A DNA stretch of 64,000 nt from Sneathiella marina (GCF_023746535.1 NZ_CP098747.1:688364-752363), one strand, 5' to 3'; positions 42,279-53,033 are shown, counted from the stretch's first letter. Program-made: numbers and translations. Notes: generated by a model not told the origin, from the letters alone.

Positions 42279-43646
42279 ATGAGCGGAAAAAGACACGCCA
42301 TTCTAGTTGCCACCAGTGACTTTCCCGAAGATGACTCACTGACCAACCTACGTTGTCCCCTGCAGGATGTGGAAACGTTGGGTGAGGCCCTCGGTGCTGA
42401 TAATCATGGGGGGTTTGAACATGTTCATATACTCAAGAACGAACCTCATTATGAAATTCTCAAAAAAGTAAACCGAGTGATCAAAGCGGCGGACCGGGAA
42501 GATATGGTAGTGTTCTTCTATTCAGGGCATGGCAAGCTCGATGAAGCTGGACGGCTGTATTTGGCGACGACCAATACCTCGGTTGATGTGTTGGAGGCAA
42601 CATCAGTGCCGGTGTCGCAGATCAAGGATTATTTCGATGTTTCGGCAGCGAACCAGTTGGCAATCATCCTTGACTGCTGCTATAGCGGCGCCATTGAAAA
42701 ATCCTTCACCAAGGGAACGGTCGATGAACAGCTCAACCTGATGTCCGGCGGCAAGGGTACCTATGTGCTGACCGCCTCCACCGGCTTGCAGACAGCGAAG
42801 GAAAACGAGGGAGACGATCTCAGCGTTTTCACCAAGCATTTGGTCAACGGAATCCTCAGCGGCGATGCTGATACAGATCAAAACGGCGTCATTACCCTCA
42901 ACGAATTGTATAGATATACGTTTAAGGAGGTGCAGAAGGACAGTCACCAGAAGCCAATGAAGTGGGATCTCAATGTAGAGGGAGAGCTGATTATCGCCCG
43001 CAGCGGCAAGAGCCACTGGAAAAAACGCCGGGATGTGGTGCAGGAGAAACTTTTGGCCATGGGCGCGGCGCGAACTTTGCCCAATTCAATTCTAACAGCG
43101 GCGCTTTCACTGTCAGAAAAAGCGCCGGGAGAAATTAAACCCCACGAAAAGAAACACTATGCCTTGCTTGCCTGCTTTGCCGACGAAGACATGCGCTCGG
43201 GTGGGTTTACCGAAGCATGGCTGGCCGTAAAACAGCCGCCAGAACCACAGTTAAATACATCAGAACTAGAATGGTCTACCAAACCTGCGTTGAAGCCTGC
43301 CCTTCAGGAAACAACTACTACTGCAGCGAAGAAGCAACCGGCTCAAGTGTCACTGAAGGTGGATAAAAAGCACGAAAAGAAGGAAAATCTAATTTGCTTT
43401 GCCGTCGCTATCGCTGGTTTTTTGATCATATTTCTGTTTTCCAACGAGGCAATTGATGGATCCGAGGACATGGAAGCTATCGTCGTAGCTATGTTTTTGG
43501 GAGTATGTGTCGCTGTCGCCGGATTATTTTTCACTTATCGAAAACGCAAATCTCGACTACCTTTCACTGCCAAAATTCAGTATTGGGGATGGGGCATTTT
43601 CTACGTAATGAGTTTGATCGTTATGATTGAGGAATTGCCTCAGTAA
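42279..43646 (+). CDS. Caspase-like (C14) protease with C-terminal membrane anchor
   Basis: This 455-residue protein has a p20-type caspase domain at about 5-225. The His-Cys dyad is visible: H84 in FFYSGHG and C134 in ILDCCYSG. An acidic loop DADTDQNGVITLNELY (196-211) resembles the calcium loop seen in metacaspases. A linker of about 150 residues leads to three hydrophobic segments (about 371-387, 400-420, 434-450), so the protease faces the cytoplasm from the membrane. It is paired with the EACC1-like gene. The likely role is regulated proteolysis in stress or phage-induced suicide; that is inference from the family. Confidence 0.85.
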   Translation: MSGKRHAILVATSDFPEDDSLTNLRCPLQDVETLGEALGADNHGGFEHVHILKNEPHYEILKKVNRVIKAADREDMVVFFYSGHGKLDEAGRLYLATTNTSVDVLEATSVPVSQIKDYFDVSAANQLAIILDCCYSGAIEKSFTKGTVDEQLNLMSGGKGTYVLTASTGLQTAKENEGDDLSVFTKHLVNGILSGDADTDQNGVITLNELYRYTFKEVQKDSHQKPMKWDLNVEGELIIARSGKSHWKKRRDVVQEKLLAMGAARTLPNSILTAALSLSEKAPGEIKPHEKKHYALLACFADEDMRSGGFTEAWLAVKQPPEPQLNTSELEWSTKPALKPALQETTTTAAKKQPAQVSLKVDKKHEKKENLICFAVAIAGFLIIFLFSNEAIDGSEDMEAIVVAMFLGVCVAVAGLFFTYRKRKSRLPFTAKIQYWGWGIFYVMSLIVMIEELPQ

Positions 43647-43681
43647 CTTCCTTTCGTTACATAACTTCGTAGGGTCCTATC

Positions 43682-43876
43682 TCAGTTCACAATTTTTGAT
43701 GCATTCTCTATAATTGGAGTGACAAATAGTTTTTGCACTATTGCGAACAGCGCAGGAATTAGAATAGTGATAGCTAACATCGTGCCGATGCTCGTTGTAA
43801 AAGGCCAATCTGGGATTGCGCATATTCTATTATGAATGTCAGAAAGTGAGGATGTTTGCTGGAATAGGGTATTCGT
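43682..43876 (-). pseudogene. Possible remnant of a membrane-protein gene
   Basis: This minus-strand frame of about 64 codons has no ATG near its beginning and opens after a stop. It contains IPDWPFTTSIGTMLAITILI, then PALFAIVQKLF, which looks like a C-terminal transmembrane helix with a short tail. It lies between the caspase gene and tRNA-Phe. I recognise no family. It may be leftover island DNA or chance. Confidence 0.25.
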
Positions 43877-44130
43877 CTCCTATTTGTCTGTCGTCATGCA
43901 ATTGGAACACAGAGCGGTCTGATCTAAGGGAGGATCCGGTTCGTCAAATTCAAGTTATTATGCGATACATTTGCGGGATGATCTTCCCGACAGATAGTTC
44001 ACAGATTATTCCGATCACATAGGTTACACAATGAGCGCTTTGCGAAGGAGTGTGAAGTGCCATGGAAGGAATGTTTCCCATGTCTTGGGTACAATTTGTA
44101 ACCTATGTCTCCGGGTCGACTAAGAAAAAA
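43877..44130. other. Region between caspase block and tRNA-Phe
   Basis: I see no supported gene. The sequence ends in TAAGAAAAAA directly against the tRNA CCA end; on the minus strand this is a T6 run that may end the tRNA transcript and that recurs at the repeat copies. Confidence 0.35.
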
Positions 44131-44206
<76 letters not shown>

Positions 44207-44471
44207 ACGCCGCAGATGATGCGATTGCATCCATGCGAAGCAGCAGCGTTATAGAAGAAATATAAAGGGCTGTCCAGACTTGTTCGCGTAAATAGACGGA
44301 AAAAGAAATCAACAATATTTTGCCTGTTTAATTGGCTCAGGATACGGAGAATATTGGGCTCTTTGTTTGGCCCGATATCCTCCTTTAGAAGCAGCTGATG
44401 TGTCGATTTTGATAATAGTGCGATCTGTACGCGGCCTTGGAGCTGAAACAAACTGATGGATCCCAGACCCT

Positions 44472-44651
44472 TTATTCTTCATTATGATCATTTGCGGGAA
44501 TTGTTTCTTCGCCCGGAATAACATAACTTTCATTGAACCATTTCCCAAGATCCAGTTGCTTGCACCTGGCGGAGCAAAAAGGGCGAAATTCAAATACCGT
44601 TGGTTTCGAGCATTGGGGGCAGAGTTTTTTTGGTTGGTTTTCCTCAGTCAT
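44472..44651 (-). CDS. yacG: DNA gyrase inhibitor YacG
   Basis: This 59-residue zinc protein has four zinc cysteines in LCPQCSKP and PFCSARCKQLDLGKWF; the latter segment is the family signature. The acidic C-terminus (PGEETIPANDHNEE) is usual. In E. coli the protein binds GyrB and blocks gyrase. It sits 7 bp after the RNase E/G gene and before tRNA-Phe, its usual alphaproteobacterial neighbourhood. Confidence 0.92.
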   Translation of the reverse strand: MTEENQPKKLCPQCSKPTVFEFRPFCSARCKQLDLGKWFNESYVIPGEETIPANDHNEE

Positions 44652-44658
44652 AGTGGGC

Positions 44659-46065
44659 TTAGCCTAGTTGATAACTATTGTTAGGTAAATCAGCATTTTC
44701 GGTGATTGCCAGAGGGCGTGACAAATAATTTTCAATCAGCACTTTGTGCTGCAAAAGATGTTGAGAAAGAGCTCTTCCAGCGTCAATTCTAATGGCTTTC
44801 CCATCGCGTGAAGCGATGTCTTGTTGCAGAGTTCTGACAAGATCCGAAAGGCTGGTCATTGTTGCATCTTGCCGCCCTGTCCCTGCACAATGTGCGCATG
44901 ATGCCGTCAGAATATTCTGTAAGGATTTGCGGGTTCGCTTCCGCGTTACTTGCATTAACCCTAGTTCCGTCATCCCTATCAAGCGAGTCTGAATGGGGTC
45001 GCTTTTGAATATTTTCTTCAAACAATCAGAAACTTTTTGAACGTCACCAGCGCCATTCATCTGAATAAAGTCAATAATGATTATCCCGGACGAATTACGC
45101 AATCGAATTTGCCGGGCAATTTCACTTGCAGCTTCCAGGTTACTGGATAAAGCGACAGAATTGATTCCCTTCGCTTTTATTGCAGAAGATGAATTTACAT
45201 CCACAATGAGAAGGGCTTCCGTTTGATCGAAGGAGAGACTAACGCCGGAATCAAGGTCAACACGCCGTTGGGATGCTCGTTCTATTTCTTCTTCGATACC
45301 ATATTCTTCAAAAAGGGAAGTAGGCTTATTCCAGAGTGTAAGGTTCGATTTCATGTTGGGTGCCGCCTGCTCGAGATAGGTTTCACATATTCGAAAGGCA
45401 TTTGCGGAGTTGACCACGACATTGAGGTTGTCAGATAGAAAACCGGTTAAAACAGCCGAAGTAGGTGTTTTTTCAGTGGGAAATTTCCCAGGTTTTGAGG
45501 CTTTAGATTGGAATTGCTGAATTTCTGACCATTGGTCACTTAAAAAGGCCGCTTCGTTGGATACTTGTTCGTCGCTGGCAAGTTTTGCGGACGTACGAAT
45601 TGTGAGTCCGCCGGTTTTAAGATGCTTTTGGGCGGCTGCCCTTATCCGCTCTTTATCTGTATCTTCACGAATTTTTCTTGAAAAAGTTATGCCATTCCCT
45701 AAAGGTTGGTAAATCAAATTAACGCCTTTAAAAGTAAAACGGCAGGTAAGCTGGACATTCTTCTCCCACAGTTCATCTTTGCTCACTTGTACTAACAACT
45801 TTTGCCCTTCATGTGTAACTTGAGCAATAGGCTTTCCCTTATTCTCGATATCGCGCGCTTGCAGGAAACCATGCTTTTGTCCGCCAAGATCAACGAACGC
45901 AACATCCAGATCGTGTAGGATTTTGCTTATCCGGCCAAAATAGAAATCTCCGACGGTTGAAATATCACCGGCTCTTTCAATCCGAAGATCGATGACAACA
46001 TCTTCGCGCAATAAAGCTGCGCGGGATTCAAATAGACCTTCTTCTATAAGAAGTGTATTACGCAT
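44659..46065 (-). CDS. rng: Ribonuclease E/G family protein
   Basis: This 468-residue endoribonuclease has an N-terminal S1-like RNA-binding part (GDFYFGRISKILHDLDVAFV, QKHGFLQARDI). The magnesium-binding aspartates are in LLIVDVNSSSA and IIIIDFIQM, and the zinc-link-like CAHCAGTG is near residue 410. The length fits the short RNase G type without the RNase E scaffold tail. It overlaps maf by one base and precedes yacG. It would act in rRNA maturation and mRNA decay. Confidence 0.92.
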   Translation of the reverse strand: MRNTLLIEEGLFESRAALLREDVVIDLRIERAGDISTVGDFYFGRISKILHDLDVAFVDLGGQKHGFLQARDIENKGKPIAQVTHEGQKLLVQVSKDELWEKNVQLTCRFTFKGVNLIYQPLGNGITFSRKIREDTDKERIRAAAQKHLKTGGLTIRTSAKLASDEQVSNEAAFLSDQWSEIQQFQSKASKPGKFPTEKTPTSAVLTGFLSDNLNVVVNSANAFRICETYLEQAAPNMKSNLTLWNKPTSLFEEYGIEEEIERASQRRVDLDSGVSLSFDQTEALLIVDVNSSSAIKAKGINSVALSSNLEAASEIARQIRLRNSSGIIIIDFIQMNGAGDVQKVSDCLKKIFKSDPIQTRLIGMTELGLMQVTRKRTRKSLQNILTASCAHCAGTGRQDATMTSLSDLVRTLQQDIASRDGKAIRIDAGRALSQHLLQHKVLIENYLSRPLAITENADLPNNSYQLG

Positions 46066-46727
46066 TATTCCCGAGACGTCCAGATATCGAAACCGTTGCC
46101 AATGAGCATATTACTCACTTCAAAAAGAGGAAGTCCAACAACGTTACTATAGGACCCCTGAATGGATCGCACAAAGGAAGCCGCTCGGCCCTGAATAGCG
46201 TATCCACCGGCTTTTCCGCGCCATTCTTCTGTTTGAATGTAAGAGCGGAGCTCATGCTCACTCAGGGCTTTAAAAACTACCGAACTGGATACGAGACGCG
46301 ATATGGTTGTTTCGTTGGGCATAGCTAGTGTGACACCGGTATGGACCTGATGGCGACGACCGGAGAGTAGCTTCAAGAAGCTGTATGCTTCCTCTTCATT
46401 CTCAGCTTTATTGAGGGCGCGGCGACCAACTGCAACAACCGTATCTGCAGCAAGAAGAAACTTGCCGCCAAATTGAGGAAACACAGCATGTGCTTTTTCT
46501 TGCGAAAGTCTTTTTGCAGTATCGCGCGGCAGTTCGTCTTTATGAGCTGCTTCATCTATGTCAGCGGGGCTGACGATGTCTGGTATGACACCAATTTGTT
46601 TCAGGAGTGATAGGCGTCGTGGAGAGGCAGAAGCAAGAACAAGAGAAGGGGTGGGCAATGTGGCCGATGTGGAATCTTTGTTTGCAATTGAAGTATGTGC
46701 TGCAAACGCCTCTTTTCTGTCAGCCAT
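46065..46727 (-). CDS. maf: Maf-family nucleoside triphosphate pyrophosphatase
   Basis: This 220-residue enzyme has the substrate loop LASASPRRLSLLKQIGV, KAHAVF, and LAADTVVAVGRR with the catalytic aspartate. Further motifs are LSGRRHQVHTGV and the C-terminal GKAGGYAIQGRAASFV. It hydrolyses modified or non-canonical NTPs (house cleaning) and may affect septation. The N-terminus has about 20 extra residues compared with typical Maf; an internal start is possible. It lies between infA and the RNase gene as in other alphaproteobacteria. Confidence 0.93.
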   Translation of the reverse strand: MADRKEAFAAHTSIANKDSTSATLPTPSLVLASASPRRLSLLKQIGVIPDIVSPADIDEAAHKDELPRDTAKRLSQEKAHAVFPQFGGKFLLAADTVVAVGRRALNKAENEEEAYSFLKLLSGRRHQVHTGVTLAMPNETTISRLVSSSVVFKALSEHELRSYIQTEEWRGKAGGYAIQGRAASFVRSIQGSYSNVVGLPLFEVSNMLIGNGFDIWTSRE

Positions 46728-46739
46728 GGATGATCACCC

Positions 46740-46958
46740 TTACTTATAGCGGAAAGTGATCCGGCCTTTCGTCAAGTCGTAAGGTGTCATTTCTACGGTT
46801 ACTTTGTCACCCGCAAGTACGCGAATACGATGTTTACGCATCTTGCCTGCGGTATGGGCAAGGACTTCGTGATCATTCTCTAAAATTACACGGAACATAG
46901 CATTCGGTAGTAATTCCGTCACAGTACCATCAAACTCTAGTAGTTCTTCTTTAGCCAT
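46740..46958 (-). CDS. infA: Translation initiation factor IF-1
   Basis: This 72-residue S1/OB-fold protein is the exact family length: [20 protein letters not shown], then [19 protein letters not shown] and the closing [12 protein letters not shown]. It binds the ribosomal A site during initiation. It stands 12 bp upstream of maf. Confidence 0.98.
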   Translation of the reverse strand: MAKEELLEFDGTVTELLPNAMFRVILENDHEVLAHTAGKMRKHRIRVLAGDKVTVEMTPYDLTKGRITFRYK

Positions 46959-47100
46959 AAACTTCCAATCCAGTTACTTTGGTTGGGTGCAAAATAAGGG
47001 GGGCAGGCGATTAAATGCAAGCATTTCCTGCAAGTAGTGTGAAAGATTTCTCGAAAATGGCCTAAATCTACCGACAATCGTCACAGTTAGCCGGCTAATT

Positions 47101-47562
47101 TTATACTTTTGGCGCAGGAGCAGTTCTAAATCGTGCTTTGATCTTTTCATAAAGATCATCGCGCACATGCCGAAAAGCATTCAGTTGCATTTCACGATTT
47201 CCTTCCATGAGTGATGGATCAACCGTATTCCAAAACTCCGTTTCACTTGCTGTCGTCCGGGTAAGCTCCTGTGCTTTCGCATGTGCTTCTGCTGATAAGG
47301 AAATAATTAAGTCGAATGAGCTGTCTTCCAAGTCCTCGAAATTCTTGGCAACATGATTTCCACCATCCAAGCCAATTTCATCGAGAACTTCTACAGCAAA
47401 ACCATCAACATCTTTGGCGAGAACGCCGGCACTATCCACATAAACTGCGTGCCCATAAAGACTCTTCATAATGACCTCTGCCATCACCGATCGAATACTA
47501 TTATGGGTGCAGGCAAATAGAACGCTGCCTGGCAGCCCATCGGAAAACGGACGATCACTCAT
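47101..47562 (-). CDS. Low-molecular-weight protein tyrosine phosphatase / ArsC-like
   Basis: This 153-residue protein has an N-terminal P-loop FACTHNSIRSVMAE (C-x2-N-x2-R-S form, with the nucleophilic Cys). Its C-terminal half is compatible with the fold, but the usual DP acid motif is not obvious (VDPSLMEGN is the candidate). It is positioned between UPF0262 and infA, its standard alphaproteobacterial place. It could be a phosphatase or a thioredoxin-type arsenate reductase relative. Confidence 0.85.
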   Translation of the reverse strand: MSDRPFSDGLPGSVLFACTHNSIRSVMAEVIMKSLYGHAVYVDSAGVLAKDVDGFAVEVLDEIGLDGGNHVAKNFEDLEDSSFDLIISLSAEAHAKAQELTRTTASETEFWNTVDPSLMEGNREMQLNAFRHVRDDLYEKIKARFRTAPAPKV

Positions 47563-47616
47563 AAGCTGTTGATCGTCCTGAGTTCAGAGGTCAATACGGC
47601 AGCCATATTCACCTCT

Positions 47617-48096
47617 CTATCCTCGAATATGCAGGACGCACATTAGTGTAAACAGACGCCGAGCAGTATCAAAATCGGTTTCGGCCTTCTCTTTCAACCG
47701 CTCTTGGAGAAGCTCTGACCCATCATTATGGAGGCCGCGCCGCCCCATATCAATTGCTTCGATTTTGGAAGGAGAGGCGGTTTTAATGGCTTCGAAATAT
47801 GTTTCGCATACATGGAAATAATCTTTGATGATACGGCGAAAAGAAATGACAGGCAGTGGTATGCGGACAAGTTCCGTTTGATCATCTTCTGTCCTGATAT
47901 CAAAGATCAATCGATTATCTTCAATGCTGAGATGCAGGGAATAAGGCCCATCTTCTTCAAATCCGGTCACAATGAAGGAATTCCCATCGAGAATATCGAA
48001 AATCGCAACTTTACGTTCATGCTCGATATCGGCGTTACGACGAACGACTGTCTTTTCATCCAGTTCTATTTTCGCGATATGTTGATTTTCGGCCAT
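47617..48096 (-). CDS. UPF0262 family protein
   Basis: This conserved alphaproteobacterial protein of about 159 residues has unknown function. It begins AENQHIAKIELDEKTVVRRN and ends RGLHNDGSELLQERL followed by FTLMCVLHIRG, both diagnostic. I place the start at ATG 48096; a GTG five codons upstream is the alternative. It follows hisD by about 25 bp, in the same transcript. Confidence 0.9.
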   Translation of the reverse strand: MAENQHIAKIELDEKTVVRRNADIEHERKVAIFDILDGNSFIVTGFEEDGPYSLHLSIEDNRLIFDIRTEDDQTELVRIPLPVISFRRIIKDYFHVCETYFEAIKTASPSKIEAIDMGRRGLHNDGSELLQERLKEKAETDFDTARRLFTLMCVLHIRG

Positions 48097-48121
48097 GGGC
48101 GTTTTCAGCACTTTCGTAATC

Positions 48122-49423
48122 TCAGTCTGGTATATTCAGCCGAATACCAACGGAAAGAGCATGTGCATCCAGGCCTTCGGCTTTGGCCAGCTTAACGGCA
48201 GCGGGGCCAATTTTACCAAGACTTTCTGCATCAAGCCGTAATAATGATGTGCGTTTTACAAAATCCAAAGTCGACAACCCAGATGAAAAACGTGCCGTAC
48301 GAGAGGTTGGAAGCACATGATTGGGCCCGGCGACATAATCTCCAATAGCTTCGGGCGTATATCGACCTAGGAAGATTGCACCAGCATTGCGAACCTGATT
48401 TGCCATGGCATCTGCATCGTCAACGCATAGTTCCAAATGCTCGGGTGCCAACTGATCCACTAACGATGGCGCTTCAGATAAATTATCGACGAGAATTATC
48501 GCACCGAATGTAGTCCAACTGGAGGAAGCAATATCCGATCGTGGCAAAGTGGTGAGGTGAAGAGAAATTGCTCTTTCAACTTCAGCAGCGAATAATTCGT
48601 CATCGGTTATGAGAATGCTTTGGGCTACAGGATCGTGCTCAGCCTGGCTTAACAGGTCTGCAGCGATCCACGCCGGATCGTTCTGATTGTCCGCAACCAC
48701 CAGTATTTCCGATGGGCCGGCAATCATATCTATTCCAACAGTACCGAAAACGTGACGTTTTGCGCTAGCTACATAGGCATTACCCGGACCTACAATTTTG
48801 TCGACGGCTGGTATAGTCGGTGTTCCATAGGCAAGGGCTCCTATCGCTTGCGCTCCACCAATTCTATATATCTCATCAACGCCAACTAAATCAGCTGCCG
48901 CTAAAACCAAGGGATTAATGACGCCATCAGGCATCGGAACAACCATCACCAAGCGAGCGGCTCCGGCTACTCTCGCCGGTATGGCATTCATTAATACTGA
49001 AGAAGGATATGTGGCTAATCCGCCTGGTACATACAACCCGACATTTTCAATTGGCGTCCAACGATAACCGAGTTCAACTCCATCGTGATCGACAAAGGAA
49101 TAATCATCCGGTAATTGTACTTTATGATATGCCTCGATCCGTGCAGCCGCGATGTTAAGTGCTTCTAATGTTTCCGTTTCACACTCATTGACTGCGTTTG
49201 CAATTTCAGATTTCGTAATTCTTAAACTAGCGGCATCGTGAAGCGTCAAGCGGTCATATTTATTGGTGTATTCAAGCACCGCGTCGTCTCCGCGAACCTG
49301 AACCTGTGACAAAATCTCTGCTGCGACAGCGCTTACGTCTGATTCTGTATCCCTTTTTTGATGGAGTAAGGCTGAAAACTGAGAATCAAAGTCAGAGTCT
49401 GCTGTACTTAGTTTAACTGGCAT
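48122..49423 (-). CDS. hisD: Histidinol dehydrogenase
   Basis: This 433-residue zinc enzyme oxidises L-histidinol to histidine in the last two steps of the pathway. Signature segments are [72 protein letters not shown] with metal/catalytic ligands, and GNHVLPTS-like [14 protein letters not shown] use ATG 49423, which overlaps hisG by 11 bp. Confidence 0.96.
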   Translation of the reverse strand: MPVKLSTADSDFDSQFSALLHQKRDTESDVSAVAAEILSQVQVRGDDAVLEYTNKYDRLTLHDAASLRITKSEIANAVNECETETLEALNIAAARIEAYHKVQLPDDYSFVDHDGVELGYRWTPIENVGLYVPGGLATYPSSVLMNAIPARVAGAARLVMVVPMPDGVINPLVLAAADLVGVDEIYRIGGAQAIGALAYGTPTIPAVDKIVGPGNAYVASAKRHVFGTVGIDMIAGPSEILVVADNQNDPAWIAADLLSQAEHDPVAQSILITDDELFAAEVERAISLHLTTLPRSDIASSSWTTFGAIILVDNLSEAPSLVDQLAPEHLELCVDDADAMANQVRNAGAIFLGRYTPEAIGDYVAGPNHVLPTSRTARFSSGLSTLDFVKRTSLLRLDAESLGKIGPAAVKLAKAEGLDAHALSVGIRLNIPD

Positions 49424-50075
49424 CAATGGCCTCCCGGAATTTCTCAACCCATCCATTCAACTCGATGGAGCGGGTTTTAAGCGCCGCTCTGTTCACAACA
49501 AGTCGAGAGGTTATATCGAGAATTTTCTCAACTTCCACAAGACCATTTGCACGCAAAGTCGCACCCGACGAAACAAGATCAACGATACGGCGGCAAAGAC
49601 CTAAGCTAGGGGCGAGCTCCATTGCGCCTGACAGTTTAATGCATTCGGCCTGGATGCCTGCTGCAGCAAAATACTTATGTGTTAAATTTGGATATTTTGT
49701 TGCAATACGTACATGACTCCAATGGGAGGGATCACTGTCATCTTCCAAATTTTCAGGCTGGGCAACTGCGATATAGCAATGCCCAATATCCAGATCAACT
49801 GGTGCATATATTTCAGGGTAATCAAATTCCAACAAAACATCGTTGCCAGCGACACCAAGCTGCGCTGCTCCAAAGGCGACGAAGGTCGCCACGTCGAACG
49901 AACGCACACGGATGATGGAAATATTTGGATGATTGGTGCGAAACTGCAAAAGGCGGCTTTCCGGGTCATCGAACGCCGCTTCTGGTTCAATCCCGACGCT
50001 TCGTATCAGCGGCATAACTTCTTTTAATATTCGCCCTTTTGGCAAGGCAATAACCAACTCATCGCTTGACGACAC
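49413..50075 (-). CDS. hisG: ATP phosphoribosyltransferase, short form
   Basis: This 220-residue enzyme catalyses the first committed step of histidine synthesis. It shows [49 protein letters not shown] and [15 protein letters not shown]. It lacks the C-terminal regulatory domain, so it is the short form that needs HisZ, which is not in the window. It is coupled to hisD by overlap. Confidence 0.95.
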   Translation of the reverse strand: MSSSDELVIALPKGRILKEVMPLIRSVGIEPEAAFDDPESRLLQFRTNHPNISIIRVRSFDVATFVAFGAAQLGVAGNDVLLEFDYPEIYAPVDLDIGHCYIAVAQPENLEDDSDPSHWSHVRIATKYPNLTHKYFAAAGIQAECIKLSGAMELAPSLGLCRRIVDLVSSGATLRANGLVEVEKILDITSRLVVNRAALKTRSIELNGWVEKFREAIDAS

Positions 50076-50128
50076 TTTGTGGCTCCATTTTATATCGATA
50101 CCAAATAAATATTGGATTTTAGTTCGGA

Positions 50129-50587
50129 TTAAGTGAGGGGTATATCATCCTCATGTATGGGTTTATGTTTCGTAGGCCAAGCTTCACCCGTATCTGTCAG
50201 TGTGACATTGACGCATTCAACGTCCATCGAAACTGCACCACCTCCGGCGAAGTTAAGGCGTATTTCGGCTGAGGTACTGCCATTTTCAGTGAACCCTACG
50301 GTCAACAATTCCAGTATTTCCTTGGGGAAATCCTGAGATATGCCGTGCGATCTGACAGAAAGGACATCCGAAAAGAGAAGCCCGGATCGAATTCGCGATT
50401 GTAGTTCAGAATCAAGGGGTTTTCTCGTAACCTCTTCCCACATGAACCGGGATCCCATCAATGTAAATGACCTTTGAGCTCGCAAAAAGCTCATTTCACC
50501 TGGACTGGTGATTGTCCCCTCCAAAGCAGCCGAAAGGATGCCAAGCTCGTCAGCATCGGTGGCTATAAGTTTCAGGCCATTAGGCAT
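50129..50587 (-). CDS. DUF2948 family protein
   Basis: This conserved alphaproteobacterial protein has 152 residues and unknown function. The family pattern is clear: [39 protein letters not shown] and [19 protein letters not shown]. It lies between murA and hisG, as in many relatives, and is probably co-transcribed with them. Confidence 0.88.
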   Translation of the reverse strand: MPNGLKLIATDADELGILSAALEGTITSPGEMSFLRAQRSFTLMGSRFMWEEVTRKPLDSELQSRIRSGLLFSDVLSVRSHGISQDFPKEILELLTVGFTENGSTSAEIRLNFAGGGAVSMDVECVNVTLTDTGEAWPTKHKPIHEDDIPLT

Positions 50588-50615
50588 AATTCAGATCCCA
50601 TAATAGGAATACAAT

Positions 50616-51908
50616 TCAGATTCCGGCGATCCGTTCTATATCGGCGCCGCATGCAGCCAACTTCTCTTCCAGTCGTTCATATCCGCGATCTAGATGATAT
50701 ACACGATTGATAACGGTTTCTCCAGTCGCTGCCAAGCCCGCAAGCACCAAAGAGACAGATGCTCTAAGATCTGTAGCCATAACGGGCGCACCAACCAGGT
50801 TTTCTACACCTCGGACAAGGGCTGAATGACCATGGACAGTAATATTGGCGCCAAGGCGTGCCAATTCAGGAACATGCATAAAGCGATTCTCAAAAATTGT
50901 TTCTGTTATCATGGCCGCGCCATCCGCGACAGTCATTAGTGCCATCATTTGGGCCTGCATATCCGTGGGGTAACCGGGGTAAGGCAACGTCATTATGTCG
51001 ACACCATTTAGAACCGCCGTATTGCGTGATACAATTAGACCTGACTCCGTTGGCACAACATCTGCCCCAGCTTCTATCAAAACGTCGATAACTGACTTAA
51101 TAAGATCGCTATCCGTATTTGTTAATTCAATTTCTCCGCCGGTAATTGCTGCGGCGATGGCGTAAGTTCCCGTTTCAATTCGATCCGGCATTACCCGGTA
51201 ATTGGTTCCTTTCAAGGATTCAACACCGGTTATTACCAGCCTATCTGTCCCATCACCCTCAATTTGGGCACCCATTTGACGGAGTAGGTGGATGAGATCC
51301 AATATTTCCGGCTCCCGCGCGGCGTTCTCCAAGACCGTTTGACCTTTCGCCAAGCATGCGGCCATAAGCAGGTTTTCTGTCGCGCCAACAGAGGCTGTTT
51401 CAAATCGTATATCAGCGCCTTTCAATCCGTCCGGCGCTACAGCTTCCATATAACCGCCGACAATCTCAATTTCCGCACCCATTAATTCTAATCCGTCGAT
51501 GTGAAGGTTCATTGGGCGCGTTCCAATTGCGCAGCCTCCAGGTAAGGAAACGCGTGCCTTTCCAACCCGGGCGAGTAGGGGGCCCATGACAAGAGCTCCT
51601 GCGCGCATTTTCCGCACGATGTCATATGGGGCTTCGGCATTAGTTATTTCATTTGCCGTAATCGATAGGGACCTGCCAACGCTACAGCCTTCTTCAGTGC
51701 TCCGGCCATTCATAACGGCAGTTGCCCCGTGTTGGCATAACAAGTTGATTAATGTGGAGATATCAGCCACATGCGGTAAGTTTGACAAAGTCAGAGTTTC
51801 TTCAGTCAGAAGACTTGCGACCATTAAAGGTAATGCGGCATTTTTTGCACCGCTGATTTCGATTTTGCCATAGAGCGGTTTTCCGCCACGTATTCGAATG
51901 CTATCCAT
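50616..51908 (-). CDS. murA: UDP-N-acetylglucosamine 1-carboxyvinyltransferase
   Basis: This 430-residue enzyme makes the first committed cell-wall precursor. The start [20 protein letters not shown] with AKNAALP is diagnostic. The fosfomycin-site segment [14 protein letters not shown] has cysteine at the catalytic position, so the enzyme should be fosfomycin-sensitive. [15 protein letters not shown] and [13 protein letters not shown] are present at the C-terminus. ATG 51908 gives the standard N-terminus. Confidence 0.97.
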   Translation of the reverse strand: MDSIRIRGGKPLYGKIEISGAKNAALPLMVASLLTEETLTLSNLPHVADISTLINLLCQHGATAVMNGRSTEEGCSVGRSLSITANEITNAEAPYDIVRKMRAGALVMGPLLARVGKARVSLPGGCAIGTRPMNLHIDGLELMGAEIEIVGGYMEAVAPDGLKGADIRFETASVGATENLLMAACLAKGQTVLENAAREPEILDLIHLLRQMGAQIEGDGTDRLVITGVESLKGTNYRVMPDRIETGTYAIAAAITGGEIELTNTDSDLIKSVIDVLIEAGADVVPTESGLIVSRNTAVLNGVDIMTLPYPGYPTDMQAQMMALMTVADGAAMITETIFENRFMHVPELARLGANITVHGHSALVRGVENLVGAPVMATDLRASVSLVLAGLAATGETVINRVYHLDRGYERLEEKLAACGADIERIAGI

Positions 51909-52110
51909 GAAAATACAATCCAATCCTTCTTGCCATACCTTATTCAACCCCTAGGAGAGAAGCAAGCAAGCTCTTTATCGCCAAAATATGGGTTTATTAG
52001 ACCATTTTTGTGGCAAGGGAAAGGAAATGGCACATTCTAGTTGTAAAATGTTTGTTTGAGGCGCTATTAGCTCTGAAAATCGTTAATAATATGAATTTTG
52101 TTCTAAGTAA

Positions 52111-52665
52111 TCAGAGTTTTGGTAAAGTTACGCCTTCCTGCCCCATATATTTGCCTGCCCGATCACGATAGGATGTTTCGCATGGCTCGTTACCTTTCAG
52201 AAACAGGAATTGGCAAGCACCTTCATTGGCATAGATTTTTGCAGGAAGGGGTGTCGTGTTAGAGAATTCCAGCGTTACATGTCCCTCCCATTCCGGTTCC
52301 AGGGGTGTAACATTAACAATTATACCGCATCGGGCATAAGTGGATTTTCCCAGGCAAATGACCAAAACATCACGGGGGATACGAAAATATTCGACTGTGC
52401 GGGCTAGAACAAATGAATTTGGTGGAATGACACAAACATCGGTTTTTCTATCTACAAAACTATCATTGGAAAAAGCTTTGGGATCGACGGTTGCCGAATC
52501 AATATTCGTAAAAATTTTAAATTCATCAGAGACCCGGGCATCATATCCATATGAGGACAGTCCGTAAGATATGGTTCCTTCGCGCTTTTGGCTTTCAACG
52601 AAAGGCTCAATCATCCCTGTTTCCTGCGCTGCTGACCTGATCCATTTATCTGACAGGATGGACAT
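52111..52665 (-). CDS. dcd: dCTP deaminase
   Basis: This 184-residue trimeric enzyme converts dCTP to dUTP. Motifs are [60 protein letters not shown] with the active-site Ser-x-x-Arg, [20 protein letters not shown] and the C-terminal KYMGQEG. The start at 52665 (ribosome-binding site GGAGAG) gives the family-normal MSILSDKWI. Confidence 0.96.
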   Translation of the reverse strand: MSILSDKWIRSAAQETGMIEPFVESQKREGTISYGLSSYGYDARVSDEFKIFTNIDSATVDPKAFSNDSFVDRKTDVCVIPPNSFVLARTVEYFRIPRDVLVICLGKSTYARCGIIVNVTPLEPEWEGHVTLEFSNTTPLPAKIYANEGACQFLFLKGNEPCETSYRDRAGKYMGQEGVTLPKL

Positions 52666-52750
52666 ATTTATACTCTCCGTTGGAACACTATCATTGGATC
52701 GGCATACTACAGTCTGAAAAGCTGAGGGCCAAGGGTAAATAAGGCCTGAT

Positions 52751-52924
52751 CTAATCGGTAAGCCGATCTTTGTTCTTGATAGCGTCAGGTGCCTCTTCTC
52801 CACGTTGGCGCTGCAGAGATTTTCGTTTTCTTAGATTGCCTCGCAGCTGATTTGCCAGGCGCGCTGCTTTTTCGGCTTGAAGTTTTTCCTTATTGTTTTT
52901 TGGGCTTTTGCCGTCGGTGGTCAT
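52751..52924 (-). CDS. Small basic conserved alphaproteobacterial protein
   Basis: This 57-residue lysine/arginine-rich protein starts [20 protein letters not shown] and has the core [20 protein letters not shown]. Similar short AARLAxNLRRNLxxRK proteins are common beside murA/dcd-type genes in this class. It is predicted helical and basic; function is unknown. It is on the same strand as dcd, 85 bp upstream. Confidence 0.75.
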   Translation of the reverse strand: MTTDGKSPKNNKEKLQAEKAARLANQLRGNLRKRKSLQRQRGEEAPDAIKNKDRLTD

Positions 52925-53033
52925 TAGCGTTTTTCTATCACGAAGGAATTGGATAATAGCTCTTAATTAAACATTTAAACTGATTTAGGCAATCCGTAGA
53001 AGAGGTTGAAGCTCGTAGGATTGGCTTACGGAC

